DNA of 64,000 bases. Origin: a filamentous cyanobacterium ESFC-1 (GTDB lineage: Bacteria; Cyanobacteriota; Cyanobacteriia; Cyanobacteriales; Spirulinaceae). Of the stretch, positions 45,654 through 56,741 are shown piece by piece. Position 1 is the first letter of the stretch; each line of letters opens with the position of its first letter. Where the stretch lies: positions 3,269,631-3,333,630 of the forward strand of contig KB904821.1 in the NCBI GenBank assembly GCA_000380225.1, in the 5' to 3' direction. Under the pieces are notes generated by a model, which did not search any database, was not told the origin of the DNA, and worked only from the letters and a program-made list of their open reading frames with translations. The position numbers and the translations under genes were made by a program.

Positions 45654-46226
45654 CTAACTATCAACCCCAACGTCTTCATACAAAGCGGCAAAGCTGACTT
45701 CAAGGTCGATGCTGGCGAGGTTGAAGGTGTTTTGAGTTGGGGCAAAAAATTGAAAGAACCACCTTCCTTGTTCGCTGCGACGGTAACAATCTACTCGTTG
45801 CTGTTTGGTACTGACTAAAACATATTCTTGGAGGCTGTCGAGGGTTTGGTAATCGATGAATTTATCTCCTCGGTCAAAGGCTTCGGTGGAGTCGGAGAGG
45901 ATTTCAACGATTAGTTTGGGATAACGTTTATAGGTGCTAGTTTCTGTGTCGCGAGAGTCGCAAGTTACCATCAGGTCGGGATAATAAAAGCAGTTACATT
46001 CTTCGAGTCGGGCTTGTATGTCGGCAAAGTAAAGGCGACAATCTGACCCGCGCAAATGATTGCGAATCAGGGCGTAAAGGTTTCCGGCGATGGTATTATG
46101 GCTGTCGGTTGTTCCTGCCATAGCGTAAATTTCGCCGTTGCGATATTCGTGTTTGATGTCGCTGTTGGCTTCGAGTTCTATGTATTGGTCGAGGGTTAGG
46201 TGGGTATAGTCTGGGGTGGCAATCAT
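45654..46226 (-). CDS. Uma2 family protein (PD-(D/E)XK fold)
   Basis: 190-aa Uma2/DUF820 protein with TLDQYIELEANSDIKHEYRN, YYPDLMVTC (Asp), KLIVEILS (Glu) and DKFIDY (Lys), the expected nuclease-like core. The C-terminus reads AALYEDVGVDS. It is convergent with the Uma2 remnant at 45479-45653, their ends touching, which suggests past recombination between copies. Confidence 0.9.
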   Translation of the reverse strand: MIATPDYTHLTLDQYIELEANSDIKHEYRNGEIYAMAGTTDSHNTIAGNLYALIRNHLRGSDCRLYFADIQARLEECNCFYYPDLMVTCDSRDTETSTYKRYPKLIVEILSDSTEAFDRGDKFIDYQTLDSLQEYVLVSTKQQRVDCYRRSEQGRWFFQFFAPTQNTFNLASIDLEVSFAALYEDVGVDS

Positions 46227-46314
46227 GGGTTTTTGGTGATTTTAAAAGCGTATTTTGGATCGTTTTTGTTGATTGTAGGCTTTGATTGGGTTGTTAAAAA
46301 AGGTAATACCCAGG

Positions 46315-48075
46315 TTACTTATCCATCCCAGCTAAAACATCCGTTCCCCGATACAAATCCGCGATCGCGTACAATCCCAATAAGCTCGATATATTATGCT
46401 GGACGTAATCGATGCGGACTTCGGAGTGGGTTAAACTCTTGCGAAATCCCCCCAAGGCTTGCATTCCGTTGGGATAATACATGGCAATTTCCGGGCGAAT
46501 TTGAGTTTGCAGTTGAAACGCGACTCCTAACACAATCCCTTCGAGGATTTGAGGCAGTTGTGAGGAATTCCCCGAAACTTGCGCGAGACGATAAGCCGCA
46601 CATAAACCCTCGGTGCGAGTTGCGGTAGGGGTTGAGCGTGGGGGTTCTTGGAAACAGCCCAACCAATCGGGATACATCGGACTGATTTGCTGGCTTTGTA
46701 GCATGGCATCAGCAATGCGTCCGGCATAGGTTAAATATACCGGAACGGGGCGATCGCGAAATAACTCGTTGAGGGCATACAGCAACCAGTGATCCTGCGG
46801 GACGGCTTTGGGGGATTCGTTATATTTGCCAATGCGGTGTTTTGCGGCAGTTTCAGCCACATTCAGCCAATGCGCGTCTTCGGTCAGGTGATACAGTCGC
46901 ACCAAGGCTAAAATCGCTTCACCGGGATAGTAATTCGAGCGAAACGCCTCTGGGTCTTGATTTTGACCTTGTTTGTGAACGAGAAATTCCCCGGTTTCCC
47001 CTTGGACGCTCTCAATCCAGCGACAAAGTTCGATAATTGTGGGCAAATATTGAGAATCTTCGGTAATTTCGCTGTATTTTGCCAGGGCGATCGCGGCCAG
47101 CGCATTTCCCCCCAACTTCACTTGACCCGCTTCGACAATACAAGCCCCTTCCCCTGTCACCGCGATCGCTGTGGGGGTTTGGATTTGTTTTAGCAGATAC
47201 GCGATCGCCCTTTGAATCGCCGTTAACAAGTCTTGATCCTGCGTTACCTCATAAAGTTCCAAAAGGGCGTAAATCGTCCCGGCATGGCGCAAAATATTGT
47301 ATTTCGGGATGATTTTATCGGTTTTCGCTTGGTAGCAATAGATGAATCTCCCATCGGGATTAATGCTAGTTTTTAAATAGTCTCCTGCTGCGATCGCCGC
47401 GTCTAAAACCATTTCCTTCGAGAAGTCGTTAAACAGACGATGGCCGCGATATAAATTAACGGTTTCTGTGCCGTCTGTAAAGAAACTCGAACAATTAAAG
47501 CGATAGAGTTTATAAGACTTGGCCTGAGTTATTTTTTCAAAAGCTTGTTGCTTACCCGGATATTTTTCGAGATATTTCAATACATTTGAAGATTTTAAGG
47601 TTTGATCCCTTAACACCAGAGAATGAGTCACCAATTCTTCAGGTAAAAACGCGATCGCGGCTTCTTTCTCAAACGCCAATCCCTCTAAACTGCGTTCAAA
47701 TCCCAAAGGGCGATCGCTATTGAGACGGACTGACGATATTGCTTCTTGGACAATATCCACTTTCAGCCATTGGGGTTGATATTCGGGGGTAAACTCGCGA
47801 ATCAACTTTTCTAACGCTGTATTAAGCGCCTGCACTAACCCTAAACCCGTACCGCGAGCGATAATGGCCGGAGTAGCCCGTGCCGCTACGCGGATCCCTG
47901 CGCGATCGCTCACCGACAAAAACACAATCCGAGGCGCAACATCCGACCGCAACCGTTGGGGTAATTGTAAATTGAAATCGCGCTGTTGTAGAGCCATCAA
48001 AATCCCAGACGAGAGCGATCGCCAATCGTCCTCCCCTAACACCAAAGCTTCTTGAAGATCGTCAAACCAAACCAT
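46315..48075 (-). CDS. Predicted alpha/alpha-barrel protein with an unknown N-terminal domain
   Basis: 586-aa protein. The N-terminal about 240 residues include an AMMECR1-like stretch (PRIVFLSVSDRAGIRVAARA and LEKLIREFTPEY). From about residue 245 a series of paired helices (AAIAAGDYLKTSINPDGRF; NILRHAGTIYALLELYE; LGGNALAAIALAKY; NYYPGEAILALVRLYH) resembles six-hairpin glycosidase/epimerase or thioredoxin-domain-associated barrels. No catalytic residues can be assigned. The ATG at 48075 is preferred over 48150, whose extra segment looks non-homologous. The role is unknown. Confidence 0.8.
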   Translation of the reverse strand: MVWFDDLQEALVLGEDDWRSLSSGILMALQQRDFNLQLPQRLRSDVAPRIVFLSVSDRAGIRVAARATPAIIARGTGLGLVQALNTALEKLIREFTPEYQPQWLKVDIVQEAISSVRLNSDRPLGFERSLEGLAFEKEAAIAFLPEELVTHSLVLRDQTLKSSNVLKYLEKYPGKQQAFEKITQAKSYKLYRFNCSSFFTDGTETVNLYRGHRLFNDFSKEMVLDAAIAAGDYLKTSINPDGRFIYCYQAKTDKIIPKYNILRHAGTIYALLELYEVTQDQDLLTAIQRAIAYLLKQIQTPTAIAVTGEGACIVEAGQVKLGGNALAAIALAKYSEITEDSQYLPTIIELCRWIESVQGETGEFLVHKQGQNQDPEAFRSNYYPGEAILALVRLYHLTEDAHWLNVAETAAKHRIGKYNESPKAVPQDHWLLYALNELFRDRPVPVYLTYAGRIADAMLQSQQISPMYPDWLGCFQEPPRSTPTATRTEGLCAAYRLAQVSGNSSQLPQILEGIVLGVAFQLQTQIRPEIAMYYPNGMQALGGFRKSLTHSEVRIDYVQHNISSLLGLYAIADLYRGTDVLAGMDK

Positions 48076-48246
48076 AAAAACCAAAATCTCCGTAAATAAA
48101 ACTGTAACCCACCAATAAAAATCCACAGAACCCAAAAGCGTGAAACGCAATTTAGGAACTGTGGACTAAAACCTCACCAAATTCAATCCAAAAGGACTAC
48201 ATCAAACTGTACGCTCTTTGGCGATTAAGCCATTGATACGCTTAAC

Positions 48247-50331
<2,085 letters not shown>

Positions 50332-50505
50332 GTTAAAAACTCCGTGCGCGAGTAATAAGAAGGTAAGTGTAGATTTTGCCCCGATTCAATCTGTCGTCTG
50401 ATTCGCTCTTGTGTATTTATTACGTTCGAGTTAGGGGGTTTTCGCAATTCGGGAAAATTTTTTCGATTTTCCCATTTTTAGTAAAACTTTCAGAGCTTAT
50501 CTGAG

Positions 50506-52209
50506 CTAAAACGTAAAGGTGACGCGGATTGTCCCGATGCCAATGGTATCATTTTGGGAATTGTGACCGGGATTAAAAATCGCGATCGCCCCTGGGGTCA
50601 AGCTGATATTATCGCTGAGTCTGAAGCGATAAAAGGCTTCGAGGTGATACGCTGTATCCGGTTGTCCGGTGCGTAATGCCCCATTGCCAACATTATTAAA
50701 TCCCGGCACATTCAACCCGACTAAACCGCCAATACTCGGTAAGCGACTGCCGGTAATCTTCGGCGGTTGACCGAAATACAATCCGGCTAAATTTCCTTCT
50801 CCCCCCAAATCTGGAAAGTTCAGATAAGTCATCCAATTCCAAATTTCTACTTCTCCCCCGGTAATAGTTCCGACTGCGCCTTTATAATCGGAATTGCTAT
50901 AGCCCACCCAACCCCCAAAAGTGACTTGGGGAACCACACGCCATTCTAAGCTTGCGCCGAAAGCATTGGTTTGTAAAGGCGCACGACCCCCGACGGGAAT
51001 CGCCGGGATATAGTCCCCAACCCTAGAGGTAAAAAACCCTGAAGGGGAATAGGAATTCAGATATTGCAGCGCCAAGTCAAATTGAGGCGAAGGGGAAACC
51101 ACTAATTGCGCCCCTGCGGTCGTAATATTATCCCTGCCGCCGAAAATGCCTCCGGTATCAGGGTTACTGGCATCTCCGGCACTATAAACCCCCTGCAAGC
51201 TGGCAAAAGGCGAAATTTGCCAATCGAAGCCAATTCCGGCATTCCCATTCCCGACAGACACAATCGGGTTGCGTTGAGCAAAGCGAGATAACGGCCCGAA
51301 GCCCGCACTTTCAACGCGATTTGACCCCCGGAAGACATTAACTGGATTCACCCCAAACGGCCCGACAATAACGGCGACGCGGTTGTTGATAAGGTGACGA
51401 TAACTTAAATCGCTGATACTCACATCATTATCCCTGCCCCCTTCGTAACTCAAGCCCACATAGCCATCCCGAAAAGCATTTTGACTTCCCGTGTTGCCGT
51501 CTCCCGCTTGTAGCCCTGTTAGTAAGATACTGTTGGGGCTGAATTGAGTAACCAGACTCAGTTGAGTATTCGTAATCAAGTTAATATTGTCGCCGTTGTC
51601 CGGTTGAGGAAAGCCCCCAATGCGGAAATTACCGCTTTCGCGACCTTGTACCCCAGCCACCACTTGACCGAATAGTTTGGTAGTCGTTGAGAATTGGGTC
51701 AATTCTAGTTCTGTAATCCGGGCTTGTATGCCATCGGTACGACCCCGTAAAATCGCAAAATCAAGTTGAAAGTCTTGAATTAAGCGTTTTATGACTTCTA
51801 GGTCTTGCTGAGATACTGTATCGGCTTGGGGGGAGTTCAGAAGGCGAGAAATAACTTCAAAACAAGCATTCACCCCCGCCGCAAACTCATAACGGGTGAG
51901 AGGGCGATCGCCTTGGAATGTATTATCAGGATATCCGGCAAGACAGTTGTAGCGATCGCGCAACTCCAATAAAGCTTGATACGCCCAATCCGACGGCAAC
52001 ACATCCCGAAACTGACTCGCTGGCGGGATTTGCACCGTTGACTCGATTTCCCCAAACTCAGCCCCAAGCACTTTAGGACTAGCCAGGAAACAAGCCAGTC
52101 CTAAAGTAAAAGTACAAGATGTAATTGTTCTGCAATATCTGGGCAAATACAAGGGCGCGTTCCTCACAACATCCAACCCAAATATAGGGGAAAGATGCCC
52201 TTTCCCCAT
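50506..52209 (-). CDS. Iron-uptake porin (SLH + OprB type)
   Basis: 567-aa outer-membrane porin. After an N-terminal export segment (TITSCTFTLGLACFLASPKVLG), the SLH domain (FRDVLPSDWAYQALLELRDR..YPDNTFQGDRPLTRYEFAAG) anchors to the cell wall, a coiled-coil-like stretch follows, and the OprB barrel occupies about residues 190-567, ending in aromatic RVTFTF. These proteins are called iron uptake porins in cyanobacteria. It starts 13 bases after the stop of its close paralogue, so the two form a tandem pair. Confidence 0.92.
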   Translation of the reverse strand: MGKGHLSPIFGLDVVRNAPLYLPRYCRTITSCTFTLGLACFLASPKVLGAEFGEIESTVQIPPASQFRDVLPSDWAYQALLELRDRYNCLAGYPDNTFQGDRPLTRYEFAAGVNACFEVISRLLNSPQADTVSQQDLEVIKRLIQDFQLDFAILRGRTDGIQARITELELTQFSTTTKLFGQVVAGVQGRESGNFRIGGFPQPDNGDNINLITNTQLSLVTQFSPNSILLTGLQAGDGNTGSQNAFRDGYVGLSYEGGRDNDVSISDLSYRHLINNRVAVIVGPFGVNPVNVFRGSNRVESAGFGPLSRFAQRNPIVSVGNGNAGIGFDWQISPFASLQGVYSAGDASNPDTGGIFGGRDNITTAGAQLVVSPSPQFDLALQYLNSYSPSGFFTSRVGDYIPAIPVGGRAPLQTNAFGASLEWRVVPQVTFGGWVGYSNSDYKGAVGTITGGEVEIWNWMTYLNFPDLGGEGNLAGLYFGQPPKITGSRLPSIGGLVGLNVPGFNNVGNGALRTGQPDTAYHLEAFYRFRLSDNISLTPGAIAIFNPGHNSQNDTIGIGTIRVTFTF

Positions 52210-52221
52210 AAAAATTCATCC

Positions 52222-54159
52222 TTAGAAGGTTAAGGTGGCTCGCACAGTGCCGATGGTAATCGTATCATTGCGGGAATTGTGACCGGGATTGAACACCACA
52301 ATTGCCCCAGGTGTCAAGCTGATATTATCGTTGACTTGGAGACGATAAAAGGCTTCGAGGTGATACGCCGTATCCGGTTGGCCGACGCGGGCCCCACCAT
52401 TACCCAGATTATTAAACCCAGGTACATTCAACCCGACTAAGCCGCCAATACTCGGTAAGCGACTGCCCGTAATTTTCGGCGGTTGACCAAAATACAACCC
52501 GGCTAAATTCCCTTCTCCCCCTAAATCGGGGAAGTTGAGATAAGCCATCCAGTTCCAAATTTCCACTTCACCACCAGTAATCGTCCCGACTGCGCCTTTG
52601 TAATCGGAATTGCTGTAGCCAACCCAACCGCCAACGGTTGCTTGGGGTACAACGCGCCATTCTACACTTGCGCCCAGGGCGTTCGTCAGTAGCGGCGCAC
52701 GACCCCCCACCGGAATCGCCGCGATATAGTCACCGACCCCGGAACTTAAAAACCCAGTAGGAGAGTAGGAGTTGATATATTGCAAGGCGATATCAAATTT
52801 GGGAGAAGGAGAAACTACTAATTGCGCCCCTGCCGCCGTGGTGTTGCTCGTACCGCCGAAAATACCCCCGGTTTCGGGGTTATTGGCATCGCTGGCATTG
52901 TAAAACGCTTGAGCGCTGGCAAACGGCGCAATTTGCCAATCTAAGCCGATTCCTCCACCACTGCCGCCTGTGGCAATAATCGGGTTGCGTTGGGCAAAGC
53001 GAGACAAGGGCCCGAAACCCGCACTTTCGACGCGGTTTGACCCCCGGAAGACGTTAACCGCCCCCACACCCACAGGCCCGACAATCACAGCCACGCGGTT
53101 GTTGATAAGGTGACGATAGCTCAAGTCGCTGATTTCGACATCATTATCGTTGTCGCCTTCATAACTCAAACCCACATAACCATCCCGAAAAGCGTTTTGA
53201 CTGCGGGTGTTGCCGTCTCCGGCTCGTAAGCCTGTCAGCAAGATACTGTTAGGGCTGAATTGGGTGATGAGGCTGAGTTGGACGTTAGTAATTAGGTTGA
53301 TGTTGTCGCTGTTGTCCGGTTGCGGAAAGCCCCCAATCAGAAAGGTTTCACTACTGCGACCTTGCAAACCTGCTACCACTTGACCGAATAATTTAGTCGT
53401 TGTTGAGAATTGGTTATCTTCGAGGAAGCCGATACGTTGGTCGAGGGTGTCAACCCGTTCCCCTAGGGCGACCAATTCGGTCTCAAATTCCATCATCAAC
53501 CGCCGCAGGGTTTCGAGGTCGTCGCGGGTGACAAAATCGGCGGTACTGGCGGCTAGAAGTCGCTCGATTTGCTGCATACAGGAGTTTAAGCCTGCGGCAA
53601 ATTCGTAACGGGTGAGGGGGCGGTTGCCGCGAAAGGTGCCGTCAGGATAACCCACTAGGCAGTTATAGCGGGAAATCAGGTCGCTGAGGGCTTGAAAAGC
53701 CCAATCTCCCGGCGAGACATCCCGAAAGCGATTTGCCCCCTGGATTTGGGACATGGGGTCTTCGGGGTCGAGGCCGTCGAGGGGCAGAATCATTGGCCCG
53801 TCGCTCATTTCGCCCTCGACTTCGGTTTCTTCAGCTACCTCCATTTCGGCAACTTCGGCGGGTTGGTCGCTTAGGCTTTGCGCGAGGGGAACGGTGGTTT
53901 CGAGTGCGGGGTTGACGAGGGTATCGAGTCCCGAATCTAGTTCGGCGGAGTCGAGTTCCCATTCGATTTCAAAGGTGTCGCTGGTGCTGCTGTTGGCGAC
54001 GGTGAGGTTGGGTGTGGGGGTTGTTGCTGTGCTGTTGGGGTCTAAGGAAGTCTCTGGGTTGGGTAATGTTTGGGCGCTGCTGGCATTGGCATCAAATAAG
54101 CCTAAAACCGTTAAAACGACTGTGGATGATAATAATTTGAAACTGAACGAATTTTTCAC
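52222..54159 (-). CDS. Iron-uptake porin (SLH + OprB type), tandem paralogue
   Basis: About 645-aa porin starting at a GTG (54159) preceded by GAGGAG nine bases upstream; the signal is SFKLLSSTVVLTVLGLFDAN. A long acidic extension (about 30-140) absent from the downstream paralogue precedes the SLH domain (FRDVSPGDWAFQALSDLISR), coiled coil and OprB barrel, which ends RATLTF. Most of the barrel is identical or nearly so to the downstream copy, showing recent duplication or gene conversion. Confidence 0.92.
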   Translation of the reverse strand: MKNSFSFKLLSSTVVLTVLGLFDANASSAQTLPNPETSLDPNSTATTPTPNLTVANSSTSDTFEIEWELDSAELDSGLDTLVNPALETTVPLAQSLSDQPAEVAEMEVAEETEVEGEMSDGPMILPLDGLDPEDPMSQIQGANRFRDVSPGDWAFQALSDLISRYNCLVGYPDGTFRGNRPLTRYEFAAGLNSCMQQIERLLAASTADFVTRDDLETLRRLMMEFETELVALGERVDTLDQRIGFLEDNQFSTTTKLFGQVVAGLQGRSSETFLIGGFPQPDNSDNINLITNVQLSLITQFSPNSILLTGLRAGDGNTRSQNAFRDGYVGLSYEGDNDNDVEISDLSYRHLINNRVAVIVGPVGVGAVNVFRGSNRVESAGFGPLSRFAQRNPIIATGGSGGGIGLDWQIAPFASAQAFYNASDANNPETGGIFGGTSNTTAAGAQLVVSPSPKFDIALQYINSYSPTGFLSSGVGDYIAAIPVGGRAPLLTNALGASVEWRVVPQATVGGWVGYSNSDYKGAVGTITGGEVEIWNWMAYLNFPDLGGEGNLAGLYFGQPPKITGSRLPSIGGLVGLNVPGFNNLGNGGARVGQPDTAYHLEAFYRLQVNDNISLTPGAIVVFNPGHNSRNDTITIGTVRATLTF

Positions 54160-54536
54160 AGAATTTAGCTCCTCAAAACACCAAAAAAAAATGAAGAATA
54201 TTTTACGGATAACTGCCAAAAGAGGCAACACGAGAATATCGGAAACTTTCGCATCGGGCTTGTCGTCACCAACAGAAGATGCACAATTAAACTATTTCGT
54301 CAATGGGTGAACGGCTGAATTTAAGACCTCTGAACGCGAAAAATTAAGATTGTGGCTTGTCTGATTTAGACGTATTTTTATACAGACAAGTTTCTTGTAT
54401 TTCGCAGCTTTTCAGAAAAAAATAGAATTACACCTGGTTTCTTTTTATTTGTGCCGAAATTATATAACTACTTGTGATTTTGGTTGTCATTCTAGTGTTA
54501 TCCCAATTCTGGCATTTCGGCAAGAGGGGGGGTCTT

Positions 54537-54617
54537 CAGTTATCAGTCATCAGTCATCAGTTATCAGTTTTTTTGGGCAGTAGGTCTTGGGCATTGGGCA
54601 GTGGGCAGTGGGTAGTG
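54537..54617. repeat. Heptanucleotide repeats (STRR type)
   Basis: TCATCAG/TTATCAG heptamers (54537-54569), then GGGCAGT heptamers (54589-54617), directly beside the MITE-like copy C. The 54160-54536 spacer upstream contains the porin promoter region but nothing else recognised. Confidence 0.85.
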
Positions 54618-54623
54618 ACCAGT

Positions 54624-54758
54624 TATAGCAGCAAGCATAATGGTTAGGACATTTGAGGTGGGGTTTACCCTCACCCCAAACCCCTCTCCCAAATTGAGAG
54701 AGGGGCTTATTTTTTAAGAATTGATGGCGGTGTCCTAACTACTTTGACGGTTGCTATA
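54624..54758. repeat. MITE-like element, copy C with probable target duplication
   Basis: The most complete copy. A 27-nt terminal repeat (TATAGCA..GTTAGGAC, 54624-54650) faces GTCCTAAC..TTGCTATA (54732-54758), with the CCCTCACCCC hairpin module inside. CCAGT occurs directly on both sides (54619-54623 and 54759-54763), consistent with a 5-bp target duplication. It abuts a truncated Uma2 gene. Confidence 0.85.
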
Positions 54759-54941
54759 CCAGTTACCAATAACAAAAAAACTCGCGATCGCGCACTTTAT
54801 AAGATAACGCTACAGTGCGATCGCGAAACTTGGATTTTTACGCCTTACTCAGAAGACGCGATCGTAGAGTTAACTTCAGTTAATCTGGAAATGCCCATGA
54901 GTGCGATCTACGAAGATGTAGTCTTGGCTGTAGATGAATAA
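54759..54941 (+). pseudogene. Uma2 C-terminal remnant
   Basis: Only the end of a Uma2 gene survives: TWIFTPYSEDAIVELTSVNL then AIYEDVVLAVDE, matching the C-terminus of the intact proteins. The catalytic core is absent. The left edge meets the MITE-like element, which may have caused or marked the truncation. Confidence 0.75.
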
Positions 54942-54942
54942 T

Positions 54943-55776
54943 TTACTGGCGTTGTTCGCAGACGCGATCGCCGATAAACTGTACAAAAGGCCGGAAAACC
55001 GGAACTAAATCGGGCTGACTCGCCACTAAACTCGGAAACGAGCGTTTTCCGTAATCTTCTCCGATTTTTAACGGAAAAACCGGGTCGGGTTCTAAAGCCA
55101 CGAAAACGCCCCCTGCGGCTTGAACAATGACCCAAACAGCAGCAATATCCCAAATTTTCGGCGTGGCTTCTACACCCCCCAAAGCTGCACCAAACGCCAC
55201 CAACAAGCAATTATAACTCGCAACCCCAATCGAGCGAATCTTGCAGGGGAAATCCGCTTGCTGGGCTACATCCATGCTACGCGCACAGAGGTTAAATAAA
55301 TGGCTGCGACTGGTACGATCTGGGCTAGTTTGAATCTTAACATCATTCAGATATGCCCCGGTTGGCCCGGTTAAGTCGCTATCTCCGTACCAATAGCCGT
55401 GGAAAAATTGCTGAATCGGAGGTAAATATACTGCCCCAAACACGGGTGTACCGCGATACAACAATCCCATCGAAATACCCCAGATTGGGACACCCCGCGT
55501 AAAATTCGTTGTCCCGTCAATGGGGTCAATAATCCAACACCAATCGGTATCTGGGAGGGTGTGGAGTGTTTCTTCGGTGAGGATACCATGGTCGGGAAAT
55601 CTCTGGGCGATCGCGTCTCGAATTGCTTGATCTGACCAGCGATCGGCTTCAGTCACGAGGGAGCCATCATCCTTTTTTGTTGCCTGTATTTTACCAAAAT
55701 CTTGCAACAGGCGATCGCCAATTTCTTGGGTCAGGTTTTTACTAAATTCGAGAACTTCCAACCAATAGGAATTCAT
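54943..55776 (-). CDS. Inositol monophosphatase family protein
   Basis: 277-aa Mg-dependent phosphatase of the IMPase/FBPase/CysQ fold. Metal motif one is ILTEETLHTLPDTDWCWIID continuing to DPIDGTTNF, and the second metal motif is WDIAAVWVIVQAAGG. Substrate is uncertain between inositol phosphates and related compounds. The ATG at 55776 is preferred to 55842, which would overlap the Uma2 gene. It is two bases downstream of that Uma2 gene on the same strand and may be cotranscribed with it. Confidence 0.93.
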   Translation of the reverse strand: MNSYWLEVLEFSKNLTQEIGDRLLQDFGKIQATKKDDGSLVTEADRWSDQAIRDAIAQRFPDHGILTEETLHTLPDTDWCWIIDPIDGTTNFTRGVPIWGISMGLLYRGTPVFGAVYLPPIQQFFHGYWYGDSDLTGPTGAYLNDVKIQTSPDRTSRSHLFNLCARSMDVAQQADFPCKIRSIGVASYNCLLVAFGAALGGVEATPKIWDIAAVWVIVQAAGGVFVALEPDPVFPLKIGEDYGKRSFPSLVASQPDLVPVFRPFVQFIGDRVCEQRQ

Positions 55777-55778
55777 GT

Positions 55779-56390
55779 TTAAGATTCTTCTGCGTTTTGA
55801 GTCGAAAAAATAACGTCTTCGTATAACATTTCCAGAGGACATTGATAGTCAACACTGGTAAAGTTAATATTCACTATCCTATCGCTATTTGGCGTTTCAT
55901 CGAAGTTATAAGGCGTGAGTTCCCATTTATTTTTCTCATTCATTCGATAACATTCGACATTCATTTTTTCGGCATCAATTAAGACATATTCTTGTAACGT
56001 GTTGATTTGACGATAATTCCTAAATTTATAACCGCGATCGCGGGCTTCTGTATTGGGGGAAAGAACTTCTACAATAAGGCAAGGATGATCGATGATTTTA
56101 CGGGCATTTTGGTCAGTATGGTCGCAAGTCACCATAATATCAGGATAGAAAAATGGGCCATTGGTAGAAATACCGACTTTTGCATCAGCCATAAACACTT
56201 TACAGCCCTTTCCCCGCAGATGAGTTTTTAAGGCAGAAGCAATATTTAAAGCAATGGAATTATGACCTAGAGTTCCCCCGGTCATTGCCAATACTTCCCC
56301 GTTAATATATTCGTATTTGACGGGTTGTTGAGACTCCCAATCGAGATATTCTGGGGGAGATATGACAGGGGAATTTGATTGAGCAATCAT
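55779..56390 (-). CDS. Uma2 family protein (PD-(D/E)XK fold)
   Basis: 203-aa Uma2/DUF820 protein: SPPEYLDWESQQPVKYEYIN, FYPDIMVTC (Asp), CLIVEVLS (Glu) and YKFRNY (Lys). The C-terminus reads EMLYEDVIF. The ATG at 56390 (MIAQSN) is preferred over 56441. Its C-terminal signature AIYEDV/MLYEDV recurs in all Uma2 copies here. Confidence 0.9.
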   Translation of the reverse strand: MIAQSNSPVISPPEYLDWESQQPVKYEYINGEVLAMTGGTLGHNSIALNIASALKTHLRGKGCKVFMADAKVGISTNGPFFYPDIMVTCDHTDQNARKIIDHPCLIVEVLSPNTEARDRGYKFRNYRQINTLQEYVLIDAEKMNVECYRMNEKNKWELTPYNFDETPNSDRIVNINFTSVDYQCPLEMLYEDVIFSTQNAEES

Positions 56391-56741
56391 GAGGAACGAG
56401 GTTAGAGAGTGAGGATTAAGAACCCCGGTTTCTGGGGTCAAAGTTTAATTTTATCGGGTAAGCGAACAAGAAACTGGGGTTCTAGAACAGTGTTTATTTT
56501 TCCAGATTTGAAATAAACTCACGCTTACGATATTCTCGGTAATATTTGATATTGAATTGAAGCATAGCCTCATTTTTACGTCCCTTGGTAGAACCAAGTA
56601 ACGAATCAGAAATTATAGTCATTCCAATTAAGTTATAGACATTAACTTAATGGATTCAGTCTGTGAAAGCGGACTTTGTTCTGTTGGTTCCCCAGATTTT
56701 AATCTGCGGGCGGGCTGTCGGTTTTCATTTAACATGACTTA
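56391..56741. other. Spacer with degenerate hairpins
   Basis: CTTGG-TAGAA-CCAAG (56584-56598) is a degenerate relative of the hairpin at 9383-9407. CCCCAGATT/AATCTGCGGG near 56690-56710 forms an imperfect stem downstream of the transporter gene without a T run. No gene is seen. Confidence 0.55.
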
